Positions 38,229 through 48,140 of a stretch of DNA of 64,000 nt are shown here, piece after piece. This DNA is from Sphingobium abikonense NBRC 16140 (GTDB lineage Bacteria > Pseudomonadota > Alphaproteobacteria > Sphingomonadales > Sphingomonadaceae). The DNA lies in contig NZ_BCYT01000010.1 in assembly GCF_001598335.1 (NCBI RefSeq), forward strand, positions 32,052 to 96,051. Direction: 5' to 3'. Below the pieces are notes generated by a model, which did not search any database, was not told the DNA's origin, and saw nothing but the letters and a program-made list of their open reading frames with translations. How positions within the stretch are numbered: position 1 is the stretch's first letter; every line of letters starts with the position of its first letter. The translations under genes and the position numbers were made by a program.

Positions 38229-38252
38229 GCCCGGCGGCACGAACCGCCGGGC
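38229..38252 (-). terminator. Intercistronic hairpin between TBDR and amylase genes
   Basis: Perfect 9-bp stem GCCCGGCGG (38229-38237) / CCGCCGGGC (38244-38252), 6-nt loop, centred in the 70-bp gap after the TBDR stop. No U-tract. It probably lets the receptor message accumulate above that of the enzymes downstream. Confidence 0.55.
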
Positions 38253-38264
38253 TAAGTCTACACA

Positions 38265-40973
38265 TCAGAAGCGGTAGTTGAAGCCCGCCATGTAGCGCGC
38301 GCCATAGCTTTGATAGTTGCGGATCTGGATCGACGCACCGGTGTCGACCGACACAAAGGGTTCGTCGGTCAGATTCTGGCCCTGGAGGAAGAAGGACAGA
38401 CCTTCCAGCGCGCTGCCCTTCTGGAATTCATAGCCGATCTGCGCGTCGACGATGGTTTCGCTGAGCGCCCGGCGCAATTCCCGTTCACCGCCGAAGCCCA
38501 CGAACTGGCCGACGAAGGAGGAGCGGTAACGGACCGATCCGCGGGCCGAGAAGCCCCATTTTTCGAAGAACAGCGTCCCGTTGGCGACCCAGCGCGAATA
38601 ATCGGGCAGGTCTTCGGCCGACGCCCCGACGCCAGGCCGGATGCTGGTCTTGGTATAGCCTGCGCCTCCGGTCAGACCAAAGCCTTCCAACGCCGGCGTA
38701 ATGACTTCGAACGGCACCGTGCCGGCCACCTCAAAGCCGTAGAGCTTGCCGCCCGACCCATTGACCGGGCGCGTGATCGTACCTTGCAGATCGGTGACGC
38801 CCGGCGGCAGGATGACCGGCAGGCCGGTATAGTCGAACGGCACGGTCTCGCGGTAGACGTAGCTTTGCAGCTTCTTGTAGAATAGCTGCAGGCCCACATA
38901 GCCCTTCGTGCCGAAATATTTTTCGAAATTCATGTCCGCCGCCCAGGCGCGATAGGGCCGCAGCGTGGGCGTGCCGCCGGTGCCGGTTATCACGCCGCTA
39001 TTGGTGTTATAGCCGTAGTCCAGGCTGACCTTCATATCCTCGAAGCGAGGGCGCTGGATTTCGCGCGCGCCCGACAGGCGGATGACGAAGTCGCTGGGGA
39101 AACGCAGCGACAGGTTGGCGCTTGGCAGCACGTCCCAATAGGTCGCGCCCCGCGTCGTCGGCACCAGATCGGCCGCCGCCAAATTCTGGAACCCGCGCGA
39201 TTTCTGTTCGGTATTCTGGGCGAGCACGCCGACATTGCCGGTCAGTTCTGCCGATCCCACATCGGCCCGAATGTCGGCCATCAGATAGGCAGACATAACC
39301 CGCTCCGTCACCGAATAGGCCTTGGCCGGGACGTCCTTGCTGGGGTTGGTCGTCAGTACATAGACGCCATCTTCCAGCAACTTGAAGGGATCGTAGGACA
39401 GGATCGGCCCAACGCCGATGAAGCTCAGGTCCGTGCCGCCCATGCGATATTGTTCGGGCAGCACAAGCGACGTCGCGCCATTGGCCAGGTTCAGGAAATA
39501 TTCCTCCGGCGTCTTTGACTTGGTGCGATCGGTGTAGCCCAGCCCCGCCGTGATCTTCGACAGGAAGCTGCTTTCTATCTCCTTGCCGAATTCGATCTGA
39601 TAGCTTTTCAGCTCATCGTCGATGATCCGGTCGTTATAATAGCCTTCCTGATGGCCCAGCGGCGCGCCCGCGCCCCAGCCCAGCGGGTCGGTCAATACCA
39701 TCAGATTGGGGTCGCTATAGTCCAGCTGGCTGCTGGTGAAGCGCGTGCCCGTCTTCGTGCTGACGAAGTCCAGCGTGTCGGTCGCGCCGACGCCGGGACC
39801 ATAGCCCGTGCCCGCGTTCGTCTCCAGCGACAATTCGCTGCGGTCGGTGCGCGAATAGCCAAAGTCGAAACTGGCCGACCAGCCATCATCGCCGGTATAT
39901 TTAGCGTTGAAACCGCTGGAGAAAATCTTCGACGTGCGCTCATAGCCATGATTGTTCACCACGGCCTCGACATTGGTGAAGGTGCCCTTGTTGATGAAAT
40001 TGCCATCGGTCATCGTGCTGCCGGGGACCAGCGACGCGCTCGACCAGTAGAGCGGGAATTCGACACCGCGCTTGATCTGCTTGTCCTTGAAATCGCCGTA
40101 GAAGCCGTCGAAGGTCAGCATCAGCGTATCGGTGGCCTGCATCTGCACGCTGCCCTGAATACCCAGTCGCTTGAGCTGGGTCGACACGCCGAACGGTTTG
40201 ATGCCGCCAATCACCTTCTGGCCATCGGGCGTGTCGGCATAGCCCCAGGCTTCAAACTCCTTCGACTGATAGGGTTCGTCGCTATAAGCGACCGACAGGG
40301 CGACGCCGATCCGGTCACCGGCAAATTGGTCGACATAGGTGCCGGTCAGGCGATAGCCCATGTCGTTGCTGTCGGCGTTGACCTTGCCCAGGTCCGCATA
40401 GACGCCGCGGGCGCCGACGGCGATCAGCTGCTTGCCATAATCGAGCGGACGAATGGTGCGAATGTCGACGGTGCCGACCAGACCCTGATGGATCAGATTG
40501 GCCTGCGGCGTCTTGTAGACGTCGACGCGGCTGACGACTTCGGCGGGATATTGATCGAACTCGACATTGCGCTGTTCGCCGGTCGAGGTTTGCGGCCGTC
40601 CGTTCAGCGTCGTTGAGGACAGGTCGGCACTGGCGCCGCGGATCGCGATCGAATTGGCGCGGCCGAACAGGCGCTGCGACGTCAGGCCGGGCAGGCGAGC
40701 GATGGATTCGCCGATCGACGCGTCGGGCAGCTTGCCAATATCTTCGGCCGACACGGATTCGACGATAGTCTGCGCATTCTTCTTGACGTTGACGGCGTTC
40801 TCGAGCGCGGCGCGGAAACCGGTGACGACGATGGTGCTCGCGGGGTCATCCTGCGGCGCGCTGTCGGTCTGCGGGGCAGCATCCTGAGCCATGGCCGGAA
40901 CGGCCGTCGCAGCGACGATGATCGCCAGCATGGAAGCGCCCAGCCACTGGGCGCGCTCTGATTGATTAGCCAT
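38265..40973 (-). CDS. TonB-dependent receptor for maltodextrins (MalA/SusC-like role)
   Basis: 902 residues. A signal peptide covers about 1-30 (ends PAMAQD). A TonB-box-like IVVTGFRAALENA is at about 49-61, then the plug (about 65-190) with DIGKLPDASIGESIARLPGL and SIAIRGASADLSSTTLNGR in shorter elements, and a barrel ending YMAGFNYRF with the expected terminal Phe. The plug signature is the one shared by the large oligosaccharide TBDRs of sphingomonads, xanthomonads and Caulobacter. No STN domain is present, so it is regulated by the divergent LacI protein, not by an ECF factor. Ligand assignment as maltodextrin rests on the neighbouring amylase, alpha-glucosidase and GH97. Confidence 0.92.
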   Translation of the reverse strand: MANQSERAQWLGASMLAIIVAATAVPAMAQDAAPQTDSAPQDDPASTIVVTGFRAALENAVNVKKNAQTIVESVSAEDIGKLPDASIGESIARLPGLTSQRLFGRANSIAIRGASADLSSTTLNGRPQTSTGEQRNVEFDQYPAEVVSRVDVYKTPQANLIHQGLVGTVDIRTIRPLDYGKQLIAVGARGVYADLGKVNADSNDMGYRLTGTYVDQFAGDRIGVALSVAYSDEPYQSKEFEAWGYADTPDGQKVIGGIKPFGVSTQLKRLGIQGSVQMQATDTLMLTFDGFYGDFKDKQIKRGVEFPLYWSSASLVPGSTMTDGNFINKGTFTNVEAVVNNHGYERTSKIFSSGFNAKYTGDDGWSASFDFGYSRTDRSELSLETNAGTGYGPGVGATDTLDFVSTKTGTRFTSSQLDYSDPNLMVLTDPLGWGAGAPLGHQEGYYNDRIIDDELKSYQIEFGKEIESSFLSKITAGLGYTDRTKSKTPEEYFLNLANGATSLVLPEQYRMGGTDLSFIGVGPILSYDPFKLLEDGVYVLTTNPSKDVPAKAYSVTERVMSAYLMADIRADVGSAELTGNVGVLAQNTEQKSRGFQNLAAADLVPTTRGATYWDVLPSANLSLRFPSDFVIRLSGAREIQRPRFEDMKVSLDYGYNTNSGVITGTGGTPTLRPYRAWAADMNFEKYFGTKGYVGLQLFYKKLQSYVYRETVPFDYTGLPVILPPGVTDLQGTITRPVNGSGGKLYGFEVAGTVPFEVITPALEGFGLTGGAGYTKTSIRPGVGASAEDLPDYSRWVANGTLFFEKWGFSARGSVRYRSSFVGQFVGFGGERELRRALSETIVDAQIGYEFQKGSALEGLSFFLQGQNLTDEPFVSVDTGASIQIRNYQSYGARYMAGFNYRF

Positions 40974-41022
40974 TATCCTCTCCCCTTGTCACCGGCGGTT
41001 CTTGTCCCGGCCGGTGCAAACC

Positions 41023-41056
41023 CGTTGCGAATGCAACGTGGCGGTGCGCCGCCACG
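41023..41056. promoter_or_regulatory. Overlapping inverted repeats between TBDR and lacI-type gene
   Basis: CGTTGC-GAAT-GCAACG (41023-41038) is a perfect 6-bp-arm dyad with the TTGC/GCAA half-sites LacI proteins often bind. It abuts a perfect 8-bp-arm dyad CGTGGCGG-TGCG-CCGCCACG (41037-41056). They lie 50-83 bp upstream of the TBDR start and about 190 bp upstream of the regulator start. The first is the best operator candidate; the second may be a leader hairpin. Confidence 0.5.
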
Positions 41057-41243
41057 GCTATGCGCTGGCCGTTTCCTTACGCCGGCTTTCGGCAAGGTCG
41101 CCAGATGGCATACGTATACGCATAAGATACGGTCATGGCGGGAGGCGAGGGACTGTGGCCATCGTGCAACGCTGCGCAATTGCCTAATGTCCATGACGGT
41201 CCTAACCTGGGGCCGCGCCCTTCTGTCGGGGCGGGAGGCGAAT

Positions 41244-42278
41244 GTGGGACGTCAGCCAAGCAGCAAGCCGACAAGCTTCGACATCGCCTATCTGGCGGGC
41301 GTGTCGCAACCGACCGTCAGCCGGGCGCTGCGCGGCTCGCGCTCCGTCAGCCTTGCGACACGCCAGCGGATCGAGGCGATCGCCCGCGAACTCAACTATT
41401 CCGTCGACAAGAATGCGTCATCGCTGCGATCGCAGCGGTCGAATACGATCGCACTGCTGTTTTTCGAGGACCCGACCCCGGACGAATCCAACATCAATCC
41501 CTTCTTCCTTTCCATGCTGGGGTCCATCACCCGCCAATGCGCCGCCCGCGGCCTTGACCTGCTTATCTCTTTCCAGAAAATGGAGGATGACTGGCATGTC
41601 CGCTATCAGGACAGCCACCGCGCCGACGGCCTTATCCTGCTCGGCTATGGGGACTATACGCTCTACAAGCAGCGGCTGGAGCAACTTGTCGGCCATGGCA
41701 CGCATTTCGTGCGCTGGGGTTCGGTCAGTGACGACAATATTGGCGCGACGATCGGGTCGGACAATGTTGGCGCGGGTCGTCTGGCGGGCGAGCATCTGTT
41801 TGCATTGGGCCGGCGGCGCATTGCCTTTCTTGGTCATGCCGACGAACATTATCCCGAATTTGCCGATCGCTATCGTGGCCTTTGCGCAGCTGCGGAAGCG
41901 CACGGCATCGTGTCCGATTCACAATTGCAAGTGGACGCGCTGACCGCTGAGGACGCCGGCTACGCTGCCGCACGGACGCTGATTGCCCGACGAACGCCCT
42001 TCGATGCCATTTTCGCGGCGAGCGACCTGATCGCGATCGGGGCGATGCGCGCGCTTGGGGAGGCCGGGCTGTCGATCCCGCAGGACGTTGCCATTGTCGG
42101 CTTCGATGACATTCCAGCCGCAAACCTCACCAGCCCGCCGCTGACCACCATCATGCAGGATATGAAGGGGGCGGGGGCGTTGCTGGTCGACACCATATTG
42201 GCGCAGGTGGAGGATCGGCCGTTGCCGCCAACGGTGTTGCCGACCCGTCTGGTCATCCGCCGCAGCAGCGGCGGGTGA
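41244..42278 (+). CDS. LacI-family transcriptional regulator of the alpha-glucan locus
   Basis: 344 residues from GTG 41244, which has GGGAGG 6 nt upstream and gives normal family length; a reading from 40962 would add about 94 residues with no homology. The LacI helix-turn-helix is at about residues 9-55 (FDIAYLAGVSQPTVSRALRG, then RQRIEAIARELNYSVDKNA in the hinge). The periplasmic-binding-protein-like domain follows, with RADGLILLGYG, RRRIAFLGH, DAIFAASDLIAIGAMRAL and QDVAIVGFDDI. It diverges from the TBDR operon and presumably represses it until a maltodextrin-derived sugar binds. GTG start and long 5' leader are noted. Confidence 0.93.
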   Translation: MGRQPSSKPTSFDIAYLAGVSQPTVSRALRGSRSVSLATRQRIEAIARELNYSVDKNASSLRSQRSNTIALLFFEDPTPDESNINPFFLSMLGSITRQCAARGLDLLISFQKMEDDWHVRYQDSHRADGLILLGYGDYTLYKQRLEQLVGHGTHFVRWGSVSDDNIGATIGSDNVGAGRLAGEHLFALGRRRIAFLGHADEHYPEFADRYRGLCAAAEAHGIVSDSQLQVDALTAEDAGYAAARTLIARRTPFDAIFAASDLIAIGAMRALGEAGLSIPQDVAIVGFDDIPAANLTSPPLTTIMQDMKGAGALLVDTILAQVEDRPLPPTVLPTRLVIRRSSGG

Positions 42279-42308
42279 CGTCGGCTGGGGGCCATTTGGC
42301 AGCGCCCC

Positions 42309-43079
42309 TCAGCCTTTCGACAGCGCCGCTACTAGGCCCAGAACCCGGTCCGCATGCTCTTTGCGGCAGATGAGCAGATCGGGCAGATAAACGTCGCGCT
42401 GGTTGTAGAGGAGGGGGCTGCCGTCGATCCGGCTGGCATGCAGCCCATGGGCGATGGCGACGGCGGCGGGGGCCATGCTGTCCCATTCATATTGGCCGCC
42501 GCTATGCAGATAAATGTCGGCCTGACCCAGGATCACGGCCATGGCCTTCGCGCCGGCACTCCCCATCGGTACCAATTCAGCGTCCAGCACATCGGCGACT
42601 GCAGCGGTTTCGGCGGCCGGGCGAGTGCGGCTGACGACCATGCGCAGCTTTTGGGGGGCAGGGGGCACCGCGACCGGCTGGTCGGATCGCAATATCGTGC
42701 CGCCATCCAGCCCCGGTAGCGCTACTGCACCCAACGTCGGCGCGCCGTCGACGGCCATGCCGACATGCACCGCCCAGTCGGACCGCGCCTCGCCATATTC
42801 GCGCGTGCCGTCGACCGGATCGACGATCCACACGCGGTTCTTGTCCAGCCGCGCGGCATTGTCCTTTTCCTCTTCGGACAGCAGGCCGTCATCGGGCCGG
42901 GCTTCGCGTAGGGCGTGGCACAGAAACTGGTTGGCGGTCTGATCGCCCGCCTTGCCTAGCGCCTTGGGGCTGAACAGGCCGGACGATCGAACCTCCACCA
43001 ATATACGCCCGGCGATCTCCGCCAGATGCGCAGCCAGATCGCCATCGCTCATGGTCCTGGGATCAACGCCTTCGCTCAC
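42309..43079 (-). CDS. cysQ: 3'(2'),5'-bisphosphate nucleotidase CysQ-like
   Basis: 256 residues of the inositol monophosphatase-like family. It removes the 3'-phosphate of PAP/PAPS, recycling the by-product of PAPS use. The metal-site motifs are SEEEKD (about 69-74), [12 protein letters not shown] (about 84-95) and [16 protein letters not shown] (about 200-215). The longest form starts at GTG 43079, overlapping the cysNC stop (GTGA); ATG 43052 is an alternative. As the third gene of the sulfate activation operon its role in PAPS/PAP turnover is well supported. Confidence 0.92.
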   Translation of the reverse strand: MSEGVDPRTMSDGDLAAHLAEIAGRILVEVRSSGLFSPKALGKAGDQTANQFLCHALREARPDDGLLSEEEKDNAARLDKNRVWIVDPVDGTREYGEARSDWAVHVGMAVDGAPTLGAVALPGLDGGTILRSDQPVAVPPAPQKLRMVVSRTRPAAETAAVADVLDAELVPMGSAGAKAMAVILGQADIYLHSGGQYEWDSMAPAAVAIAHGLHASRIDGSPLLYNQRDVYLPDLLICRKEHADRVLGLVAALSKG

Positions 43080-44989
43080 GGGATCAGCCTAGCGACGATC
43101 GCATCGGCGGCCTCGTCAGCGGTCATGGCAGTAGTGTCGATCCGCATCTCCGGGTCGTGCGGCGGCTCATAGGGGCTGTCGATACCGGTGAAATTCTTGA
43201 GCTCGCCCGCGCGCGCCTTCTTGTACAGTCCCTTGACATCGCGCGCTTCCGCCTCGGCCAGCGGCGTGTCGATATGCACCTCGAAAAACTCGCCCGGCTG
43301 CATCATCTGCCGCACCATGTCGCGTTCCGACCGGAAGGGCGAGATGAAGGCGGTGATGACGATCAGGCCCGCATCCGTCATGAGCTTGGCGACCTCACCG
43401 ACCCGGCGGATATTTTCCACTCGGTCGGCATCGGTAAAGCCCAGATCCTTGTTCAGCCCATGGCGGACATTGTCGCCGTCCAGCAGGAAGGTATGGCGGT
43501 TCATCCGGGCCAGCTTCTTTTCCACCAGATTGGCGATGGTCGACTTGCCCGCACCCGACAGGCCGGTGAACCACAGCACGGCAGGGCGCTGGTTCTTCAA
43601 GCGCGCATGGAAATCGCGGCTGACATCGGTCGCCTGCCAATGCACATTCTGCGCGCGGCGCAGGCTGAAATGCAGCATGCCGGCGGCAACTGTCGCATTG
43701 CTGATCTTGTCGATGAGGATGAATCCGCCCAGCGTCCGGTTATCGGCATAGGGTTCGAACACGATCTGCTTGTCGGTCGACAGATTGGCGACGCCGATAG
43801 CGTTCAAATCCAGCGTCTTGGCCGCCAGATGCTCCATCGTATTGACGTTGACCTGATATTTGGGCTGCTGGATCGTCGCCGTCACGGTCTGCGTGCCGAT
43901 CTTGAGCCAATAGGCCCGGCCGGGCAGCATTTCCTCGTCCGCCATCCATACGATCGTCGCTTCAAACTGATCGGCCGCCTGGGGCGGGCTGTCGGCCAGC
44001 GCGATCACATCGCCGCGCGAACAGTCGATTTCGTCGGCAAAACAGAGTGTGACCGACTGTCCGGCCACTGCCTGCTCCAGATCGCCGTTCAGCGTCACTA
44101 TCCGGCTGACGCTGCTGGTCTTGCCCGACGGCAATACCCGCACGCTGTCGCCAGGCCGTACGCTGCCCGTGGCGATCAGGCCGGAAAAGCCGCGAAAGTC
44201 CAGATTGGGGCGATTGACCCACTGCACCGGCATGCGGAACGGCTTGTCCGCGTCCGTCGCGCTGTTGACCTCGACCGTTTCCAGATGCTCGATCAGGCTT
44301 GGTCCCTGATACCAGGGCGTATTGGCCGACAGCGTCGTGATATTGTCGCCCTTGAACCCGGAAATCGGCATGGCGGTGAACGCGGTGATGCCGATGGACT
44401 TGGCGAACGCGGTATAGTCTTCGACGATGGCCTCGAACGTCGCTTGGTCATAATCGACCAGATCCATCTTGTTGACCGCCAGAACGATGTTCTGGATGCC
44501 GATCAGATGCGCCAGATAGCTGTGCCGGCGCGTCTGGGTCAGCACGCCCTTGCGCGCGTCAATCAGGATCACCGCTAGGTCGGCCGTCGATGCGCCAGTC
44601 ACCATGTTGCGGGTATATTGTTCGTGCCCGGGGGTGTCGGCGACGATGAACTTGCGCTTTTCCGTTGCGAAGAAACGATAGGCGACGTCGATCGTGATGC
44701 CCTGTTCGCGTTCCGCGGCCAGACCATCGACCAGCAGCGCGAAGTCAATCTCATGCCCCTGCGTGCCGACCTTGCGCGAATCCGATTGCAGTGCTTCGAG
44801 CTGATCCTCGAAGATCATCTTGCTGTCATAAAGCAGCCGTCCGATCAGGGTCGACTTGCCGTCATCCACGGACCCGCAGGTGATGAAACGGAGCATCGTC
44901 TTATGCTCATGGACCTTGAGATATTGGTCGATGTCCTGCGCGATCAGCGCGTCGGTCTTGTAAATGGGGTCTGCAACGGTGTCGGTCAT
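43076..44989 (-). CDS. cysNC: Sulfate adenylyltransferase large subunit fused to APS kinase
   Basis: 637 residues from ATG 44989; an earlier ATG at 45037 lacks a ribosome site. The N-terminal GTPase CysN part (about 1-440) has the P-loop [14 protein letters not shown], switch motif [12 protein letters not shown] and NKMDLVDY. The C-terminal CysC kinase (about 450-637) has its own P-loop [13 protein letters not shown] and the [15 protein letters not shown] segment. The GTPase drives ATP sulfurylase with CysD, and the kinase phosphorylates APS to PAPS. This NodQ-type fusion is common in alphaproteobacteria. It lies 144 bp downstream of cysD; part of that gap encodes nothing visible. Confidence 0.96.
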   Translation of the reverse strand: MTDTVADPIYKTDALIAQDIDQYLKVHEHKTMLRFITCGSVDDGKSTLIGRLLYDSKMIFEDQLEALQSDSRKVGTQGHEIDFALLVDGLAAEREQGITIDVAYRFFATEKRKFIVADTPGHEQYTRNMVTGASTADLAVILIDARKGVLTQTRRHSYLAHLIGIQNIVLAVNKMDLVDYDQATFEAIVEDYTAFAKSIGITAFTAMPISGFKGDNITTLSANTPWYQGPSLIEHLETVEVNSATDADKPFRMPVQWVNRPNLDFRGFSGLIATGSVRPGDSVRVLPSGKTSSVSRIVTLNGDLEQAVAGQSVTLCFADEIDCSRGDVIALADSPPQAADQFEATIVWMADEEMLPGRAYWLKIGTQTVTATIQQPKYQVNVNTMEHLAAKTLDLNAIGVANLSTDKQIVFEPYADNRTLGGFILIDKISNATVAAGMLHFSLRRAQNVHWQATDVSRDFHARLKNQRPAVLWFTGLSGAGKSTIANLVEKKLARMNRHTFLLDGDNVRHGLNKDLGFTDADRVENIRRVGEVAKLMTDAGLIVITAFISPFRSERDMVRQMMQPGEFFEVHIDTPLAEAEARDVKGLYKKARAGELKNFTGIDSPYEPPHDPEMRIDTTAMTADEAADAIVARLIP

Positions 44990-45133
44990 GTCGTCTGTCC
45001 CGTCATTCTGTTCCGTCGTGCCGTCGTGCGCCGGCATTCAAGATATTTGGGGGAGGTCTGCGCTAAGGCGCTGAAGCTGTAGCGTGCGCCGAAGCAAATG
45101 CGCTGTCATCCGCGCGGCGGATGACACGGCGCA

Positions 45134-46045
45134 TCAAAAATAGCCTTCCTGCTTCTTCTTCTCCATGCCGGCACCACCGGCATCCTTGTCGATGGCGCGC
45201 CCCTGGCGTTCCGATGTGGTGGTCAACAGCGTTTCCTGGATCACCTCAGGCAAGGTGCGCGCCTCGCTTTCCACCGCCCCGGTCAGCGGATAGCAGCCAA
45301 GCGTCCGGAACCGGATGGAGCGCATGACCGGCTCTTCCCCAGGCTGCAGCGGAAAGCGGTCGTCGTCGACCATCAGCAACATGCCGTCACGCTCCACCGT
45401 CGGGCGCTTGTCCGCGAAATAGAGCGGCACGATCGGCACGTCGTTCAGGTGGATATATTGCCAGATGTCGAGTTCGGTCCAGTTGCTGATCGGAAAGACG
45501 CGGATGCTTTCGCCCTTGTTCTTGCGGGCATTGTAAAGGTTCCACAATTCCGGCCGCTGGTTCTTGGGGTCCCATCCATGGCTGGCGGTACGGAACGAAA
45601 AAATGCGTTCCTTGGCGCGGCTCTTTTCCTCGTCACGCCGCGCGCCGCCAAAGGCCGCGTCAAAGCCATAGAGGTTAAGCGCCTGTTTCAACCCTTCGGT
45701 CTTCCACATATCGGTATGCAGCGGCCCATGGTCGAACGGGTTGATGCCCCGGTCCTTGGCTTCCGGGTTCTGGTAGACCAGCAATTCCATCCCGCTTTCG
45801 CGCGCCATCCGGTTTCGCAATTCGTACATGGCGCGGAATTTCCAGGTGGTGTCGACATGCAGCAGCGGGAAGGGCGGCGGCGAGGGGTAGAAGGCCTTGC
45901 GCGCCAAGTGCAGCATCACCGCGCTGTCCTTGCCGACGGAATAGAGCATCACCGGCTTTTCCGCCTCCGACACGACTTCGCGCAGGATATGGATACTCTC
46001 CGCTTCGAGGCGTTCCAGATGGGTCAGGGTCTTCTTATCGAGCAT
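45134..46045 (-). CDS. cysD: Sulfate adenylyltransferase small subunit
   Basis: 303 residues from ATG 46045, with GGAGA 5 nt upstream. The ATP-pyrophosphatase (PP-loop) motif is [13 protein letters not shown] near residues 36-48. Other landmarks are [28 protein letters not shown] and [15 protein letters not shown], all characteristic of CysD. With CysN it makes APS from sulfate and ATP. First gene of cysD-cysNC-cysQ. It diverges from a LuxR-type regulator gene across an 85-bp gap that contains a perfect 14-bp palindrome. Confidence 0.96.
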   Translation of the reverse strand: MLDKKTLTHLERLEAESIHILREVVSEAEKPVMLYSVGKDSAVMLHLARKAFYPSPPPFPLLHVDTTWKFRAMYELRNRMARESGMELLVYQNPEAKDRGINPFDHGPLHTDMWKTEGLKQALNLYGFDAAFGGARRDEEKSRAKERIFSFRTASHGWDPKNQRPELWNLYNARKNKGESIRVFPISNWTELDIWQYIHLNDVPIVPLYFADKRPTVERDGMLLMVDDDRFPLQPGEEPVMRSIRFRTLGCYPLTGAVESEARTLPEVIQETLLTTTSERQGRAIDKDAGGAGMEKKKQEGYF

Positions 46046-46099
46046 GGTGTCTCCACGGCAAGGACGCACCCGTGTGGCATCGCACCACGCATGTTTGAC

Positions 46100-46113
46100 C
46101 TCCCATATGGGAG
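46100..46113. promoter_or_regulatory. Perfect 14-bp palindrome in the cysD/luxR-type divergent gap
   Basis: CTCCCATATGGGAG is fully symmetric and lies 55 bp from the cysD start and 18 bp from the regulator start. It immediately follows TTGACC (46095-46100), a possible -35 toward the regulator gene. A dimeric repressor or activator could control both directions from here. Confidence 0.5.
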
Positions 46114-46130
46114 TGTGGCAGAAAATACTC

Positions 46131-47204
46131 ATGCGCATGATGAATACTGGCGAGGCGGACCTGTTGGCCGCGCTGCATGACGGCCTGTCCGATCAGCCGT
46201 TATGGAGCCGTTTCCTTGGCCTGCTGCAAGGCGCTACCGGTGCTGCGACGGCAAGTCTGATTGTGCACCCCAAGGAAGGACCGGTGGTGCAGTTCCGTGC
46301 GGGAGAAAGCCTGCCGCTAGCGCTGCAGGAGTATTTTACCAGACATTATGATGCCGCCCGGCTTTTGCGGGAAGGGCGCGTATATGCGTTGGACGAGTTG
46401 ACCGTTGGCGAGCAGGACCTGCGAACCTTGGCAACGCCGGAGGAGGTCGGCCTTCGCCATTTGCGGACCCTGCGACTGACGGATGCAAGCGATGCTCACG
46501 CGTGGCTGACGATTGCCGGCCCCCGCGACATGGGCGCGGCAAGCGCGGCCTTGCTCAGCCGGCTGGGACCGCATCTCAGGATCGCGCTCAACAATCTGGC
46601 AGCGCTGGAGCGGGAAAGACGGCGGGCCTCTATCTCGTCCGAAATGATCGGGCGTCTGAATTTCGGATGGCTCACCATCGATGCGCGTTGTCGCATCATC
46701 GACCAGTCGGCTAATGTTCAGGACATCCTGCGCCGCACCGCGCTGCTGCGTCATGGACGCTATGACCGGCTGACTTTCGCGTCCCCCGCGATCGACAGGG
46801 ACGTGGCCGCCCTGGCCAAGGCCTTTGCGCAAGACCCCAACATCCGTCCCCGCGCCTTTCGCTTGAGCCAGGATCCCTGGATGGACATGTTTGTGACCGC
46901 CGTCCCCGACCGTCAGCTTTCTGGCGCATCGTCAGCGGTGGCGATGCTGTATCTGAGCGGCGATCGCTGGTCCCGCGATGATCGGTGCGAACAGCTGATC
47001 GACCTTTTCGGTCTCCTGCCGAGCGAGGCCCGTTTAGCCTGGGCCATGGCGCAAGGGCGCAGCATCGCGGAGGCGGCGCACGACCTTGACCTTACCACAG
47101 AAACCGCCCGAAACTATTCAAAAAAAATCTATGCCAAGACAGGGGCGGGGGGCCAGGCTGACCTCGTGCGCATCATCTTCACCAGCGTACTGGCGATCAT
47201 CTGA
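46131..47204 (+). CDS. LuxR-type helix-turn-helix regulator
   Basis: 357 residues from ATG 46131 (another ATG two codons on). The C-terminal 55 residues form a LuxR/Fix[42 protein letters not shown] and a final helix, with the Glu and Thr-Val-like positions of the family mostly kept. The N-terminal 300 residues have no response-regulator receiver and no autoinducer-domain motif I can recognise; they may be a PAS/GAF-like sensor (two internal repeats of [14 protein letters not shown] strand-loop elements). Because it faces cysD across a perfect palindrome it may regulate sulfur activation, though chance neighbourhood is possible. Confidence 0.8.
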   Translation: MRMMNTGEADLLAALHDGLSDQPLWSRFLGLLQGATGAATASLIVHPKEGPVVQFRAGESLPLALQEYFTRHYDAARLLREGRVYALDELTVGEQDLRTLATPEEVGLRHLRTLRLTDASDAHAWLTIAGPRDMGAASAALLSRLGPHLRIALNNLAALERERRRASISSEMIGRLNFGWLTIDARCRIIDQSANVQDILRRTALLRHGRYDRLTFASPAIDRDVAALAKAFAQDPNIRPRAFRLSQDPWMDMFVTAVPDRQLSGASSAVAMLYLSGDRWSRDDRCEQLIDLFGLLPSEARLAWAMAQGRSIAEAAHDLDLTTETARNYSKKIYAKTGAGGQADLVRIIFTSVLAII

Positions 47205-47239
47205 CATCACGGCGTGGATGCTGTGCTAATGGCAGCACC

Positions 47240-48109
47240 ATGACCAGTCATATCTATCATCGCATCGGAATCGTCGGCAGCGGCAGGGTTGCGGGTGCCA
47301 TGGGCTTGGCGCTTGCTGCCCATAGCGCCCATCCTTCTTGCATATGGGGGCGCGATGAAAGGCGCGCGCGCGATGCTGCCGTCATTGTCGGCGGTGATGT
47401 GGTCAATGACGTTGCTGTACTGATGCAAAGCTGCGACTTGGTGCTGCTGGCGGTCTCGGACGATGCGATCGCCTCGGTGGCGCAGGCCCTGTCATTATCG
47501 CCATGCCCTTCACCTGCACCCTTTTGCATTCATTTAAGCGGCGGCAGCGGGGTGTCCGTGCTTGATCCATTGCGCGCGGCAGGCGCGTTGACCGCGGCGA
47601 TCCACCCGGTGATGACGTTCACTGGCGATGCCGCAGTAGAAGTCACGCTCATGAAAGGCGCGGCCTTTGCGATCACGGCTACAGACCCCGCGGCGATTGC
47701 GCAGGGCCGCGCGCTTGTAACTTTGCTGGGAGGTGTCGTGGAAGTTATCGGGGAAGAGTGCCGTTCCCTCTACCATGCCGCGCTATCGCACGCCGCCAAT
47801 CACATGGTGACGCTGCTGGCGGGAGCGACCGACGCGCTGGCTGCGGCCGGGGTTCAGGATCCCGCCGCATTACTGACGCCGCTGGTCCGCGCAACGCTGG
47901 AAAACAGCTTGTCAAAAGGGTTTGACGCCTTGTCGGGTCCCCTGCTGCGCGGCGATGCGCAAACTATCCATCATCATCTGACCGCATTGGCGCTCGCCTG
48001 TCCGGATTTGCTGCCCGCCTATCGGGCCATGGCCCGGGCGACGCTGGCCCAGATGGAACGGCGTGGCGACCACCCGGTCAGATCCGGCCTCAACGACCTG
48101 CTGGATTAG
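47240..48109 (+). CDS. Rossmann-fold DUF2520 protein
   Basis: 289 residues. The N-terminal NAD(P)-binding domain starts YHRIGIVGSGRVAGAMGLAL (GxGxxA-like), with LVLLAVSDDAIASVA following, as in pyrroline-5-carboxylate and hydroxyacid reductases. A DUF2520 helical domain begins near residue 150 (CRSLYHAALSHAANHMVTLL, HHHLTALA). The family is often noted as a predicted oxidoreductase and lies near panBC in other genomes; no such context exists here. It begins 35 bp after the LuxR-type gene on the same strand. A hairpin follows its stop. Confidence 0.87.
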   Translation: MTSHIYHRIGIVGSGRVAGAMGLALAAHSAHPSCIWGRDERRARDAAVIVGGDVVNDVAVLMQSCDLVLLAVSDDAIASVAQALSLSPCPSPAPFCIHLSGGSGVSVLDPLRAAGALTAAIHPVMTFTGDAAVEVTLMKGAAFAITATDPAAIAQGRALVTLLGGVVEVIGEECRSLYHAALSHAANHMVTLLAGATDALAAAGVQDPAALLTPLVRATLENSLSKGFDALSGPLLRGDAQTIHHHLTALALACPDLLPAYRAMARATLAQMERRGDHPVRSGLNDLLD

Positions 48110-48140
48110 GGCTGCCTGACTGCGCGCAATCAGACCAGCC
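48110..48140. terminator. Bidirectional hairpin between convergent genes
   Basis: GGCTG.CTGACTGCGC on one side pairs, with one bulge and one G-T, with GCGCAATCAGACCAGCC on the other, spanning the 20-bp gap between the DUF2520 and GH1 stops. The position between converging genes fits a shared terminator. Confidence 0.45.

Noticed and set aside
40962..41243. N-terminal extension of the LacI-type regulator
   Set aside because: The extension has no homology and crosses the TBDR promoter and dyads; GTG 41244 has a strong ribosome site and gives normal length.
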